The notes beneath the pieces are model-generated. The model was not told where the DNA came from and made no database searches. It saw only the letters and a list, made by a program, of their open reading frames with translations. This document shows positions 54,204-63,267 of a DNA stretch of 64,000 bases, in pieces (positions within the stretch are counted from its first letter, which is position 1; every line of letters starts with the position of its first letter). The stretch is taken from contig NZ_NWFK02000001.1 in the NCBI RefSeq assembly GCF_002313155.2, forward strand, positions 2,046,001 to 2,110,000. The letters run 5' to 3'. Source of the stretch: Psychrobacter sp. FDAARGOS_221 (GTDB lineage Bacteria; Pseudomonadota; Gammaproteobacteria; Pseudomonadales; Moraxellaceae). A program made the position numbers and the translations under genes.

Positions 54204-54413
54204 ATGTCAGATACTATCAAAGGTACAGTAAAGTGGTTTAACGAAGCTAAAGGTTTTGGTTTCATTGCTCCAGAATCAGGCCCAGACGTTTTTGCTCATT
54301 ATAGCGAAATCGCAAGCTCAGGTTTCAAAACCTTAGCTGAAGGCCAAGAAGTTGAGTTCACAGTAACTCAAGGTGCTAAAGGCCCACAAGCCCACGGTAT
54401 TACAGCTATCTAA
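54204..54413 (+). CDS. Cold-shock protein, copy 3
   Basis: A 69-residue CspA-family protein that differs from copies 1 and 2 only in the last residue (Ile instead of Val). RNP1 and RNP2 are intact. It starts 703 bases after copy 2 and uses a different terminator, so the copies diverge just past the stop codon. Confidence 0.95.
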   Translation: MSDTIKGTVKWFNEAKGFGFIAPESGPDVFAHYSEIASSGFKTLAEGQEVEFTVTQGAKGPQAHGITAI

Positions 54414-54468
54414 TAGCTAAGATAATTTAAACTGTGGTTATACTAATAACACAGTTCTAAATGAATCA

Positions 54469-54504
54469 AAAAAAGCGAATCCTGAATAAGGGTTCGCTTT
54501 TTTT
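54469..54504 (+). terminator. Terminator of csp copy 3
   Basis: AAAGCGAA with TTCGCTTT, an inner CC/GG and a seven-base loop, then TTTTTTT. Confidence 0.88.
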
Positions 54505-54542
54505 ATGGGCATTGTTTTCTATAGGCTCTTTTTTTTATAACC

Positions 54543-54575
54543 GCAATAACAGCCATTTATTACCGCTGTTATTGC
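54543..54575. repeat. Perfect hairpin without a U-tract
   Basis: GCAATAACAGC (54543-54553) and GCTGTTATTGC (54565-54575), 11-base perfect arms with an 11-base loop. It is not followed by a run of T, so it is not a normal terminator. It lies in the 54414-54883 gene-free stretch, which otherwise holds the next gene's promoter. Confidence 0.7.
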
Positions 54576-54883
54576 TTGGAACACCTTATAAATCCTTATC
54601 TGCTAATGACTAAAATCAGTCGGTTAAAGCTACCGATGTAAGAGTTTTTATCATTGTAAGAGAGAGTTAAACAATGTTTTTTATTGTAAAAAAAATTAGT
54701 TCTGATATTATTATATATAAGTAGAACTTAAATGGTTTAGTATGTGTTAAGCCTTTTAGGTCGCTTTTTTAGTCTTTTCTTTGGTCATCCCTAGTCTTGC
54801 TATGAGTAATAGTCTAGATAACTTATGTGGGTGGTAGGAGATGTCTCTTACGATTTGTATACTTTACTAATAGAGAGAAAAAT

Positions 54884-55201
54884 ATGAAAAAGAATATGAT
54901 TTATCTTTCTGCTGCAGGTTTAATCGGTTCAGCAGTTGCTATGACTGGTATGAGTGCACAAGCAGCAGTAGGCCCAGCATATTATGGCTCAGCCGCATAT
55001 GCTTGTACTCACAGCGTTAACGGTAAAGTTACTTTACGTACTGGACCAAGCAGAGGCTATAAAGCAAGATTGTATATGCCTAATGGTAGAGATGTACAGA
55101 TTATTGATAGCGTAAATGCCAAAGACGGTTTTGTTTGGTACAAAGTACGCTATGGCAAATATATCGGTTGGAGCCGTTCAGATTATATCTGTACTTACTA
55201 A
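54884..55201 (+). CDS. Secreted SH3-domain protein
   Basis: A 105-residue protein with a signal sequence ending at AQA and a bacterial SH3-type domain (VNGKVTLRTGPSRGYKARLYMPNGRDVQIIDSVNAKDGFVWYKVRYGKYIGWSRSDYI). Such domains often bind peptidoglycan. It has two Cys residues (YACTH and ICTY) that could form a disulfide. The ATG at 54884 with AGAGAG upstream is preferred over 54827. It precedes a VanY-type peptidase gene by 112 bp. Confidence 0.75.
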   Translation: MKKNMIYLSAAGLIGSAVAMTGMSAQAAVGPAYYGSAAYACTHSVNGKVTLRTGPSRGYKARLYMPNGRDVQIIDSVNAKDGFVWYKVRYGKYIGWSRSDYICTY

Positions 55202-55313
55202 TCCTCTGATCTCTTACCGAGCGTCTCTTGTCTTGTTAATCACATAGTGATGATAGCCAGCAATAATGTCTGGCTATTTTAATGATTAATCATATTTAAT
55301 ATTAGGTATCTAG

Positions 55314-56189
55314 ATGAAACTAAGAAAGAATGGATTGGGTGGTATTGGTGCCGGTGTGGCGTTATTCGTGGTTGGTCTTGGTATCATCCCTTTGGCCTAT
55401 TGCCATGACAATGTTGGTCTGATTAATAATCAAGAAACCACAAAATATACGCAAATATCTAACTCAAATACAAATACAATGGGTCACCAGCAGTCAGGTG
55501 ATACTATTAACTATCAAGGCAACAATACCAACTATCAAGGCAATAACAATCATGCAGCTGGTCAACAGCTTGGTCCAGCAGCAACGCAAAATGCACCTGC
55601 TACGCAATCTCAGGATCGCTTAGGTGGTTTTATTGACCAATTAGAATCTAACCCAGGTCAAGGAAAAAAATATCCGACAGGGGAGTGTAATCCTGATGCT
55701 CTTGCGGTTGGTATCCAGCATTTCCGTTATGATAATGCCAAATCTAGTGACTTAGTCAGCTTCGGTAGTCGTAAGTTGCATCGTGATGCTGCTGCTTCAA
55801 TGAGACAGATGCAAGCTGATGCCAAGCGTGATGGGGTAACGTTAACCGTGGGTTCTGCCTACCGATCTATCAACTATCAGCAAGGCATTGTTAACCGTAA
55901 GAAGCAGCGCGGCATGTCAGATCTTCAAATTTACTCAGCATCAGCGCCAGCAGGTTACTCAGAGCACTCAACTGGCTATGTGGTTGACTTCACTCCGATT
56001 GAGTCAAGCTTTGGTAATACTCGTGCCTATCGTTGGTTGACCCAAAATGCACATAGATATAATTGGGTTCAAAGCTTCACGCCAGAAGTTTCTCGGGTAT
56101 CAAATGTGATGGTAGAGCCATGGCACTGGCGTTATGAAGGTACTGAAGAAGCACGTCAATTGTTTACACCAAGAAGTTGTTATCGATAG
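55314..56189 (+). CDS. D-alanyl-D-alanine carboxypeptidase (VanY/M15B) family protein
   Basis: A 291-residue envelope protein. An N-terminal hydrophobic helix (residues about 10-30) is followed by an Asn/Gln-rich region with the repeat NYQGNN twice. The M15B domain begins near residue 125. The zinc site is SEHSTGYVVDF (His218, Asp225) and EPWHWRY near the end; SAYRSINYQQGI is the substrate-binding loop. It should trim peptidoglycan stem peptides. Confidence 0.88.
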   Translation: MKLRKNGLGGIGAGVALFVVGLGIIPLAYCHDNVGLINNQETTKYTQISNSNTNTMGHQQSGDTINYQGNNTNYQGNNNHAAGQQLGPAATQNAPATQSQDRLGGFIDQLESNPGQGKKYPTGECNPDALAVGIQHFRYDNAKSSDLVSFGSRKLHRDAAASMRQMQADAKRDGVTLTVGSAYRSINYQQGIVNRKKQRGMSDLQIYSASAPAGYSEHSTGYVVDFTPIESSFGNTRAYRWLTQNAHRYNWVQSFTPEVSRVSNVMVEPWHWRYEGTEEARQLFTPRSCYR

Positions 56190-56287
56190 TAACCGCTATT
56201 AAGATTAAGATGTACTATTTGAAATAGTAACTATTGTTTAAACGCAAACATTATTTAAAAGCGAATATCGTTTAAAAGTGAGTGTTT

Positions 56288-56314
56288 AAAAGCGAGCCCA
56301 TGGCTCGCTTTTTT
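56288..56314 (+). terminator. Rho-independent terminator
   Basis: AAAAGCGAGCC, loop CAT, GGCTCGCTTTTTT. The following 56315-56658 bases have several TGATTT/AAATGA-like short repeats near 56330-56370 and no gene. Confidence 0.9.
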
Positions 56315-56658
56315 AGTTTTTAGCATTTAAATGATTTAAATGATTCAAATGATTTATAAATGATATTTTTTGTATTTGGATACCGCGAAAATAAGGATTA
56401 ATGCACAAACCTAGGCCTTAGACTGTTATTATAATAACTCTGAATAATAACCTATCTGCATCAATCCCGTTTAGCCTACAGTTTATAGCACTCACATCCG
56501 TTTTCCTCGGCATGTAAATTCTCAGAAGTGCTATGATATGCATTATAATAAATCACCGCATCGGTTTAACTTGTATACGTCCACTAGAGCCAGATAAATG
56601 CAGTTGTTAGTCCGTTATATGTTTTTTTAAAATTTATAGCATCTCAATAAGTGTCTAT

Positions 56659-57708
56659 ATGTCTATTAACCTAAAGAAAATTCTTAATCCTAAAGTAATC
56701 TTGCTGCGTGGTGCCCTGTTTCTATTGGCGCTGGTTATTTTTGTGCTTGCTATAAAGACACTATATACCATCACTCAAACCATCCAAATTTCGGAAGTAT
56801 TTGAAGCAATCGAGCAGATTCCTAATATGGATATTTTTTTGGCGGTTATTGTGGTCGCTTTTGGGTATTTAGTGCTCACCTTGTATGACACCATTGCTTT
56901 TAAGCATATGAATATCAATTTACCGTTTAAAAAGGTAGCGTTTACCTCTTTTACCGCCTATGCCATTGGGCATACGATGGGATTGGCTATTTTGTCTGCC
57001 TCAGGGGTACGGTTTCGGATGTATGGGGTCAACAAGGTGCCGGCTGAGAATATTGCCAATGTGGTGTGGTTGGTGTCTATGGCCTTTACCTTTGGTATTA
57101 CTACCTTGGTATCGATGTCATTAGCCTTTAACCCAGAGGCGACGGTTACCATGATGGCGCAACTGGACACACAGTTAGAAGATTTGTCGCTAGATATACC
57201 CAATATATTGCATAACGTGGCAGTGATACGTGGTATTGGCTTGGCATTACTGGCATCAGTAGTGGCTGCTATCGCTTGGTCAGGTAAGCAGGGTCGGCAT
57301 GTACAGATTAAAGGATGGCGTTTTGATATGCCGCCAGCGACCATGCTCATCAAGCAAATTATTATCTCGATTATTGATTTGGCCAGTGTGGCCTTTGTTC
57401 TATATTTGCTGTTGCCTCATGGGGCAGGAGTCGGCTACTTTACGGTGTTCTCCGCCTTTGTTCAGTCTATGATTTTGGCCATTTTAAGCCATGTTCCTGG
57501 TGGACTGGGTGTGTTTGAGCTGACCATGATTGCCTCGTTACCTCAGGTAGATAAAGCGTATCTGTTGGCAGTATTACTGGTGTTTAGATTGTTATATTAT
57601 ATTCTGCCTTTCTTTTTAGCGGTATTTTTCTTTATTACTCATGAAATATGGTTACGTTGGTTCCATCGTGAGGACGTTAACTCAGTTGAATTAAACAAAA
57701 AACCTTAG
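56659..57708 (+). CDS. YbhN/MprF-flippase-like (UPF0104) membrane protein
   Basis: A 349-residue membrane protein of the lysylphosphatidylglycerol synthase transmembrane region family, with about eight hydrophobic segments. Typical blocks are FGYLVLTLYDTIAFKHM, TSFTAYAIGHTMGLAILSASGVRFRMYG and LSHVPGGLGVFELTMIA. It lacks the C-terminal aminoacyl transferase domain (DUF2156) of MprF, so it should be a flippase-like or lipid-handling part only. The gene is alone; ends in the terminator at 57813. Confidence 0.85.
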   Translation: MSINLKKILNPKVILLRGALFLLALVIFVLAIKTLYTITQTIQISEVFEAIEQIPNMDIFLAVIVVAFGYLVLTLYDTIAFKHMNINLPFKKVAFTSFTAYAIGHTMGLAILSASGVRFRMYGVNKVPAENIANVVWLVSMAFTFGITTLVSMSLAFNPEATVTMMAQLDTQLEDLSLDIPNILHNVAVIRGIGLALLASVVAAIAWSGKQGRHVQIKGWRFDMPPATMLIKQIIISIIDLASVAFVLYLLLPHGAGVGYFTVFSAFVQSMILAILSHVPGGLGVFELTMIASLPQVDKAYLLAVLLVFRLLYYILPFFLAVFFFITHEIWLRWFHREDVNSVELNKKP

Positions 57709-57812
57709 TTATCGTATTCAAAAGCTGGCATTTAAAAAGCGGCTATTTAAAGTGTCAATAGTTAAAGTCTCCTTATCTAAAATGCCAGTAGTTAAAAGGT
57801 CAGTATCGAAAT

Positions 57813-57851
57813 AAAAAAGTGCGCCATAACATTGCTATGGCGCACTTTTTT
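57813..57851. terminator. Bidirectional terminator between UPF0104 and ccmE
   Basis: AAAAAAGTGCGCCATA and TATGGCGCACTTTTTT (10-base GC-rich core, seven-base loop) between convergent genes. Confidence 0.93.
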
Positions 57852-57882
57852 AATTCTATATTTAACCTTTTAAGTTTAGCGT

Positions 57883-58410
57883 TTATTCAGCTAAAGTCTC
57901 AGTTTTATGTTGACCATCTTTAATAGATTCTTTCACCGGAATGGCTGGGCTAAACTGTTCAGAGTCTGGGTTAACTCCTTTGGCCGCATGTTCCTCTTTT
58001 AAAGACGCAGCAACTTCAGGCGGCATATAGTTTTCATCGTGCTTGGCAAGCACTTCACTGGCAACGAACACGTCGCCTTGCATTGTACCTGTTGCTACAA
58101 CACCAGAGTTCTCAGCGAACAAATCTGGCAAGATGCCTTGATAACTGACCGGTACTTTGGCATTGAAGTCGGTAATCTCAAACTGCACCTTAAGGTCATT
58201 GTTTGGATCACGTTTGACACTGTCTTTAACTACCATGCCACCGGCACGAATACGCTTATCTTGAGGCGCTTCACCGGCTGCGATAGCCGTTGGATCAAAG
58301 TAGTAGTCAGTTTGTTGACGCATGGCATAAAGCACCAATAGCACCGCTATGATTGCGCCTGCTAAGGTGGCTGCGACCCATATTAATTTTTTACGACGTA
58401 CAGCATTCAT
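57883..58410 (-). CDS. ccmE: Cytochrome c-type biogenesis protein CcmE
   Basis: CcmE is the periplasmic heme chaperone of the System I cytochrome c maturation pathway; it holds heme covalently on a conserved histidine. Here that residue is His124 in LAKHDENY, with Tyr128 as the likely ligand. One helix at residues 10-30 anchors it, and the rest is the OB-fold ([11 protein letters not shown] ... [13 protein letters not shown]). AGAAGG precedes the start. Last gene of the ccmCDE group. Confidence 0.95.
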   Translation of the reverse strand: MNAVRRKKLIWVAATLAGAIIAVLLVLYAMRQQTDYYFDPTAIAAGEAPQDKRIRAGGMVVKDSVKRDPNNDLKVQFEITDFNAKVPVSYQGILPDLFAENSGVVATGTMQGDVFVASEVLAKHDENYMPPEVAASLKEEHAAKGVNPDSEQFSPAIPVKESIKDGQHKTETLAE

Positions 58411-58488
58411 AGAATTGCCTTCTGATTAAAATGTCTGTTTTGACAGTGGTAACTGTTTTGCTGTCTGAATGGATGTTTTGTAATAGCG

Positions 58489-58689
58489 TTAGCGTTTGGC
58501 TGCCTGTTTGCGTTGCTGTTGACGCGCTTGTTGTACTTTTAAATCTTTTAATAAACGGCGGCGCTGATGAATACTATAAAAGATAAAGCCGATGACCGCA
58601 GCAACGGTAATTCCCCATGTACTCCAAACGTAAGGGCCATGCTCACCCATGGCTAAAAACTCTTGTATGCTATAAAAATAGGGCTGCAT
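58489..58689 (-). CDS. ccmD: Cytochrome c maturation protein CcmD
   Basis: A 66-residue single-helix membrane protein (helix about residues 22-40) followed by a basic coiled tail. CcmD helps release heme-loaded CcmE from the CcmABC complex. The position between ccmC and ccmE and the start LAMGEHGPYVWSTWG match the family. AAGGAG lies six bases before the ATG. Confidence 0.88.
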   Translation of the reverse strand: MQPYFYSIQEFLAMGEHGPYVWSTWGITVAAVIGFIFYSIHQRRRLLKDLKVQQARQQQRKQAAKR

Positions 58690-58726
58690 TACATACTCCT
58701 TAAGGGCTGAATAGGATGAGGGTCAA

Positions 58727-59515
58727 TTACTTAGACAAACGCACATACTCTTTGACCCAGGCCTTATTCTGATCGCGGCGTAAGATCAAGGTATTGGTAC
58801 GATAAATGGCCAAAGCAGCAACCAACAAATAAGTGCCCAAAATCATCAGTAGTAAGGGTGCTAGCATATTAAGCGACATCTTTGGGGCTTCGGTAATGGT
58901 CAATGTTGAACCCTGATGCAGTGTATTCCACCAGTTTACTGAATACTTGATAATAGGTAAGTTAACCGCGCCAACGATGGATAATACAGCGGCTGCTTTA
59001 CCTCGGTTGGGGCTGTGTTCAAAGGCGGCGAATAAGGCCATCACCCCGGCATATAAAAATGCCAAAATGAGCATCGAGGTTAAACGAGCATCCCATACCC
59101 AAAAAGTACCCCAGGTTGGTTTTGCCCAAATAGAGCCTGTGATTAAGCTTAAAAAACACAGCAAAAAGCCAATAGGCGCAATGGCTTGTGCGACTAAGTT
59201 GGCCGTCTTGATACGCCAAACCAAAAATATCACACCGAGTATGGCCATTGCTAAATAAATCGATAAGGCAATACTGGCTGCTGGAACGTGAATGAAGATA
59301 ATGCGATAGCTGTTGCCTTGTAGGTAGTCAGGCGGAGCAAATCCCAGCCCCCAGACACTGCCTATTGTCAGGCAAATGATTGCTAAGCCTGCTAGCCACT
59401 TTATCCAAGGGGTGAAAATGCGAAAAAATTCACGCGTACCTACGGTAACTAAGAAGCCCTGCCAAAGACGTGACAAAAAGCTAGGGTTTTTGGATGATCG
59501 ATTAGCGTTCGGCAT
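58727..59515 (-). CDS. ccmC: Heme exporter / cytochrome c maturation protein CcmC
   Basis: A 262-residue, six-helix membrane protein that passes heme to CcmE. The tryptophan-rich WWD domain is WGTFWVWDARLTSML, and the flanking histidines are in IIFIHVPAA and WWNTLHQGS. It is the first gene of the ccmCDE group; the space to ccmB upstream is 326 bp, so it may have its own promoter. It forms the CcmABCD complex with the neighbouring genes. Confidence 0.94.
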   Translation of the reverse strand: MPNANRSSKNPSFLSRLWQGFLVTVGTREFFRIFTPWIKWLAGLAIICLTIGSVWGLGFAPPDYLQGNSYRIIFIHVPAASIALSIYLAMAILGVIFLVWRIKTANLVAQAIAPIGFLLCFLSLITGSIWAKPTWGTFWVWDARLTSMLILAFLYAGVMALFAAFEHSPNRGKAAAVLSIVGAVNLPIIKYSVNWWNTLHQGSTLTITEAPKMSLNMLAPLLLMILGTYLLVAALAIYRTNTLILRRDQNKAWVKEYVRLSK

Positions 59516-59841
59516 AATAAAACAACCTTGTAAGCCACAGTGTGAGTAAAGTCATACTCTGCAAAATGGAGGCTACGTGAGTCTGTGTGATACCACGTAT
59601 CCTATAAAGTGGGTGCAGTTAAGTGGGTGCAGTTGCAAGCAAACCTATCACAAACCGCGAATAGTCGGGGTGTTCATTAACGGGTATGGTCGATAACTCT
59701 AGCACATGATTCACGTGAATTAAGACATGAGCCACGTGAGCATCATCATGGTCGGTCATCATTAAATACTAACGTTGTAAACCTGTTCGAAGCCAACCGT
59801 TCGACCCGCCCTAAGAGGCCCTATTATAGCAAATATTGTGA
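59516..59841. other. Gene-free interval inside the ccm cluster
   Basis: 326 bp between ccmB and ccmC. It carries a directly repeated AAGTGGGTGCAGTT near 59605-59635 and a TCACGTGA palindrome near 59710. A promoter for ccmCDE on the minus strand is likely here. No gene is seen. Confidence 0.5.
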
Positions 59842-60594
59842 CTAGTTCAGCCATGCCATCTTCAGAGTCATAGCAATGGCCCAAGGCATGATAATCACCG
59901 AAATGATACTGCCAGCGGCAAGTAGGGCTAAGATAGGTAAGCCATTAAGACCAGTGGCATATAGATCAACGGCGCCGGTCGCAAAAATTAGCACTGGCAG
60001 CTGCATGGGTAAAGCAATCAGAGGTACCAATACCGCGCCATTTTTAAGAGATAAGGTTAAGCTACTGGCAATAGCGGATAGCATCAAAAGCATGGGACTG
60101 CCGACAACAATCGACACCAATAGTGCGCCTGCTTCAGACCAGCTTAGACCAAACAAAGGCACTGCCAATAGGCTAAGTAGCGCAACTAGACCGCTACTGA
60201 ATATCCAATGAATGGTGAGTCGGATCAGAACCCAAATCGGGATTGACGCTCGAGAAACGACCAATTGAGCAAGTGTGCCATTATCCAGCGCCGGCTTAAA
60301 GAGACTGTCAACACCCATGACTAAGGACAGCAGTGCTGCAATCCACACAGCGGGCACACCAAGACGATGTAGTAGCTGAGGTTCACTACCTACCGCCAAT
60401 GGAAACAGGGTAATTATCACCAAAAATAGCACCAATGGATATAGCCATTGAACCGCACCTTGCTGTTTAACTTGCCATTCACGACGCCAAAGCTGGCGGG
60501 TAGAGATGACATTCTCTAGATGTTGATTGGCTAAGTGCTGACTGGCTATGTGCTGACTGGCTATGTGCTGAGGCGTTGTATTGTGTTGAGTCAT
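59842..60594 (-). CDS. ccmB: Heme exporter membrane protein CcmB
   Basis: A 250-residue, six-helix membrane subunit of the CcmAB transporter. REWQVKQQ is followed by FLVIITLFPLAVG and LFKPALDNGTLAQLVVSRAS, which fit CcmB. The first about 30 residues are a family-atypical tandem repeat (QHIASQHIASQHLANQHLEN), from a 15-bp DNA repeat. Its start overlaps the ccmA stop. Confidence 0.92.
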   Translation of the reverse strand: MTQHNTTPQHIASQHIASQHLANQHLENVISTRQLWRREWQVKQQGAVQWLYPLVLFLVIITLFPLAVGSEPQLLHRLGVPAVWIAALLSLVMGVDSLFKPALDNGTLAQLVVSRASIPIWVLIRLTIHWIFSSGLVALLSLLAVPLFGLSWSEAGALLVSIVVGSPMLLMLSAIASSLTLSLKNGAVLVPLIALPMQLPVLIFATGAVDLYATGLNGLPILALLAAGSIISVIIMPWAIAMTLKMAWLN

Positions 60595-61343
60595 ACTGCC
60601 CCCTGAGTTGAGTCAGAGTCAGTCACGTCATCAGAAAAATCATCTGATAAATAGTCATCTGGCTGCTCTGATGGGAAGTCAGAAGGCAAATAGTCAGACA
60701 GGTTGAGACGCTTATTGGCCACATCTACTGGCTGGTGACTGGTCATCAATACGGTGCCTCCAGCACTCACAAACTGCTGTAATCGTTGCTGTAAGCGCGC
60801 AACCATACTGACATCTAGCGCCGTAAATGGCTCATCTAATAGCCACAATGGCGTTTGCTGTGGCGTCATCAGATATAGACGCGCCAAGGTCACGCGGCGG
60901 GTCTGACCTGCTGACAGTTGATTGCTACCCATTGACTCAAACCCTGACAAGTCGACCCAATCTAGTGCTTCTTCAATTTGATCGGCAGTCGGATGAATAC
61001 CGTACAGATTTAATAAAAAGGTAAGGTTTTGTTGTACGGTTAGGCTAGGGTGTATGCCCAATTGATGCGACACATATAAAGGCGCAATAGGCAGGCTGAA
61101 TTCACCCTGATACAAGATATCCCCTTGCAGCACAGGCAGTAGTCCAGCAAGTTGCATTAATAACGTGGTCTTGCCCGTACCGTTGGCACCGACTAAGTGA
61201 CAGATCTCTCCTGATTTTAAAGATAAGCTGACACCAACGCACAAGGGGAAATCGCCCCGCTGTACCGTAAGATTACGTAAGGCTAATATAGGCGGTAGGC
61301 TGTCAGCTGCATCGGCAGGTTGAGCGTTCATCTTAGAGTGCAT
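60591..61343 (-). CDS. ccmA: Heme export ATP-binding protein CcmA
   Basis: A 250-residue ABC ATPase that powers the release of heme-loaded CcmE. Walker A is GANGTGKTT (52-60), the signature is QLSAGQTRRVTLARL, and Walker B is LWLLDEPFTALD. The C-terminal 35 residues are an acidic Asp/Ser-rich tail not typical of CcmA. It is the first gene of the cluster, and its stop overlaps the ccmB start (ATGA). Confidence 0.94.
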   Translation of the reverse strand: MHSKMNAQPADAADSLPPILALRNLTVQRGDFPLCVGVSLSLKSGEICHLVGANGTGKTTLLMQLAGLLPVLQGDILYQGEFSLPIAPLYVSHQLGIHPSLTVQQNLTFLLNLYGIHPTADQIEEALDWVDLSGFESMGSNQLSAGQTRRVTLARLYLMTPQQTPLWLLDEPFTALDVSMVARLQQRLQQFVSAGGTVLMTSHQPVDVANKRLNLSDYLPSDFPSEQPDDYLSDDFSDDVTDSDSTQGAV

Positions 61344-61603
61344 GTTAACCTAAATATTAATGGGGTTAAGGGTTAGATTACCGGTCAATCTAGCATTGAT
61401 GGCAAATATAACATAGTATAACAAACCTAAGCCCATAACTAACCTATTGTCCTACTTTTTAACCGGTAAGTCTTAAAGTTATTAATTGTTAAAGTTATCA
61501 ATACGGACGTGTCTTAGAGTCAATATCAGTGATCAACAGCATAAGTGATTAATACTAACATCAGCCATACTATAAGCAGCAACACGATAAGCATGTATAA
61601 ACT

Positions 61604-62704
61604 ATGAGCAGAAATAAAAAACCTTCGTTTTGGCAGCGATTAAAGTATCTAATAACCGCCAAACAAGAAAGCACTCAAGTAGATAGTACTGGCGCTGAAT
61701 CAGGCGCCTCTGAATCTCAGCCGCTAACGCAAAAAAAGGCGCAAAAACCGACGCAACAACAAGCGTCAAAGCAGCCGTCTGAGGGCTCTAAACAGTCCCA
61801 ACAGCAATCATTGTCGTCACCATCATCAGAGGAGGAATCAGTTAAGTTTATTCGCTTAGAAGATTTGGATGCTGCCGATACCAAGGCTTCTTTTGACAAG
61901 GCACAGCACAACGAAAATCAGCTTTATTCTGATAGTCCAATTACCGACAGTATTTTAGATTATCTTGAGGCGAGTGGGCTTAGTTATTACTATCACGATC
62001 CCAATGACCGAAAGCCGGAACAGCAACAGGATCAGAAAGGCACTGGAGATAATGCAGCTCAGGATAGAAGCGCTCATGATAATGAGATAGCGAGAAACGT
62101 GCATCATATCTCGATGGCCATGCGTTATCACAAAGATAAGCAGCCCGATGAAGATCCAAATAATGCGGCTAGGCACGACCAAGATTACAGCCAAGAACAC
62201 CGCCAAGACCACGACCAACAACATACGCCTTGGCAACAACAGCAAGAAAAAGGGGATGATGCAAGGGTAGACGTAGAATCTGAACAGGTAGAGTGGGGCT
62301 GTGTCATTCGCATCCATGAGCACACCCAACTTGTTGCTATGTATGGTGTGCTACCGTTTCAATTACCTGCAACTCACTTGCAGGCAGGACTAACGTTAGC
62401 CGCACAGCTCAACTATGACATGATGCTCGGTTGTATCGAGATAGATATTCGTGATGGTGAAATTCGATTTAAAAACTCGTTGGACTTTGAACCGATTATT
62501 GAGTCACATCAGGGTGAAATACCGGCAGTTGTGATCAGCTACTTATTAAAAGGGGTGATGGCAATGACTGCCTCTTTTGCCCCTTTATTCAGTGATCTTA
62601 TTAATAGTGATCCACAAGACTTTGAATTGTCTAACATTCTTGAGCAGCGGCATCAGCAACAAATCGAAAACCTATTCTTTTTAGCCAGTACCACACCGCA
62701 GTAG
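61604..62704 (+). CDS. Gln-rich protein with a YbjN-like C-terminal domain
   Basis: A 366-residue protein, divergent from ccmA. Residues 1-230 are low-complexity, rich in Gln, Ser, Asp and His (the histidines fall mostly in 150-205). The C-terminal 130 residues are a compact domain resembling YbjN-type proteins (RIHEHTQLVAMYGVLPFQLP ... MMLGCIEIDIRDGEIRFKNSLDF). That assignment is by pattern only. Short basic start MSRNKKPSFWQRLKYL. A terminator follows. Confidence 0.55.
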   Translation: MSRNKKPSFWQRLKYLITAKQESTQVDSTGAESGASESQPLTQKKAQKPTQQQASKQPSEGSKQSQQQSLSSPSSEEESVKFIRLEDLDAADTKASFDKAQHNENQLYSDSPITDSILDYLEASGLSYYYHDPNDRKPEQQQDQKGTGDNAAQDRSAHDNEIARNVHHISMAMRYHKDKQPDEDPNNAARHDQDYSQEHRQDHDQQHTPWQQQQEKGDDARVDVESEQVEWGCVIRIHEHTQLVAMYGVLPFQLPATHLQAGLTLAAQLNYDMMLGCIEIDIRDGEIRFKNSLDFEPIIESHQGEIPAVVISYLLKGVMAMTASFAPLFSDLINSDPQDFELSNILEQRHQQQIENLFFLASTTPQ

Positions 62705-62733
62705 ATATATTGTTTAAAGACGTCTATTAGATA

Positions 62734-62770
62734 TGCCCCTGGTGGTTATCAACCATCAGGGGCATTTTTT
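62734..62770 (+). terminator. Rho-independent terminator
   Basis: TGCCCCTGGTGGTT and AACCATCAGGGGCATTTTTT, three-base loop, after the Q-rich gene. Confidence 0.92.
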
Positions 62771-63236
62771 GGTCTTTTTTGGCAATTATAATGGTTTTAT
62801 GCAGTCGTTTAGGGTTATCAAAATAAGTGGGTTTAAATCAAAACGAGACAACCAGCATTAGCACTGCGAAGCTGGGATAAATTAAAGTTAAACAATTATT
62901 TCTGTTTATGGTTGAAATGTTAATTAATCTAATAAATTGGGGCTATAGATAGTGTCAATGATAGTGCAAATATGAGTCATTAAAATCTATTAAATACGAT
63001 GTTATATAGCGGAACAGGTTAATAAATGATGAGCTGCGATAATACTATGAATAGTTCTCAAAGAATTTAACCTATTGATTTAAAATATATTAATTATTCT
63101 TGTTTTTTTATTTCTTTATATTTAGTGGTATTTCCCATCTATTAATTGGTCAACTTTAGTCATATTTTAAGTTGTACTAATAAGTCCAGCGCTAACGGAG
63201 TCTGAGAAAAGTTTGATTGATAAAACTGAATTACAC

Positions 63237-63267
63237 AAAAGCTACGATAGCCACTTGTGTAGCTTTT
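63237..63267 (+). terminator. Orphan terminator-like hairpin
   Basis: AAAAGCTAC (63237-63245) and GTAGCTTTT (63259-63267), nine-base perfect arms, 13-base loop, then ATTT. No gene ends just before it, so it may close an unannotated small RNA or be a relic. Confidence 0.5.

Noticed and set aside
56330..56370. Short AAATGATTT-like repeats resembling a CRISPR or iteron array
   Set aside because: Units are short and irregular, with no spacers, and no cas or replication gene is near.
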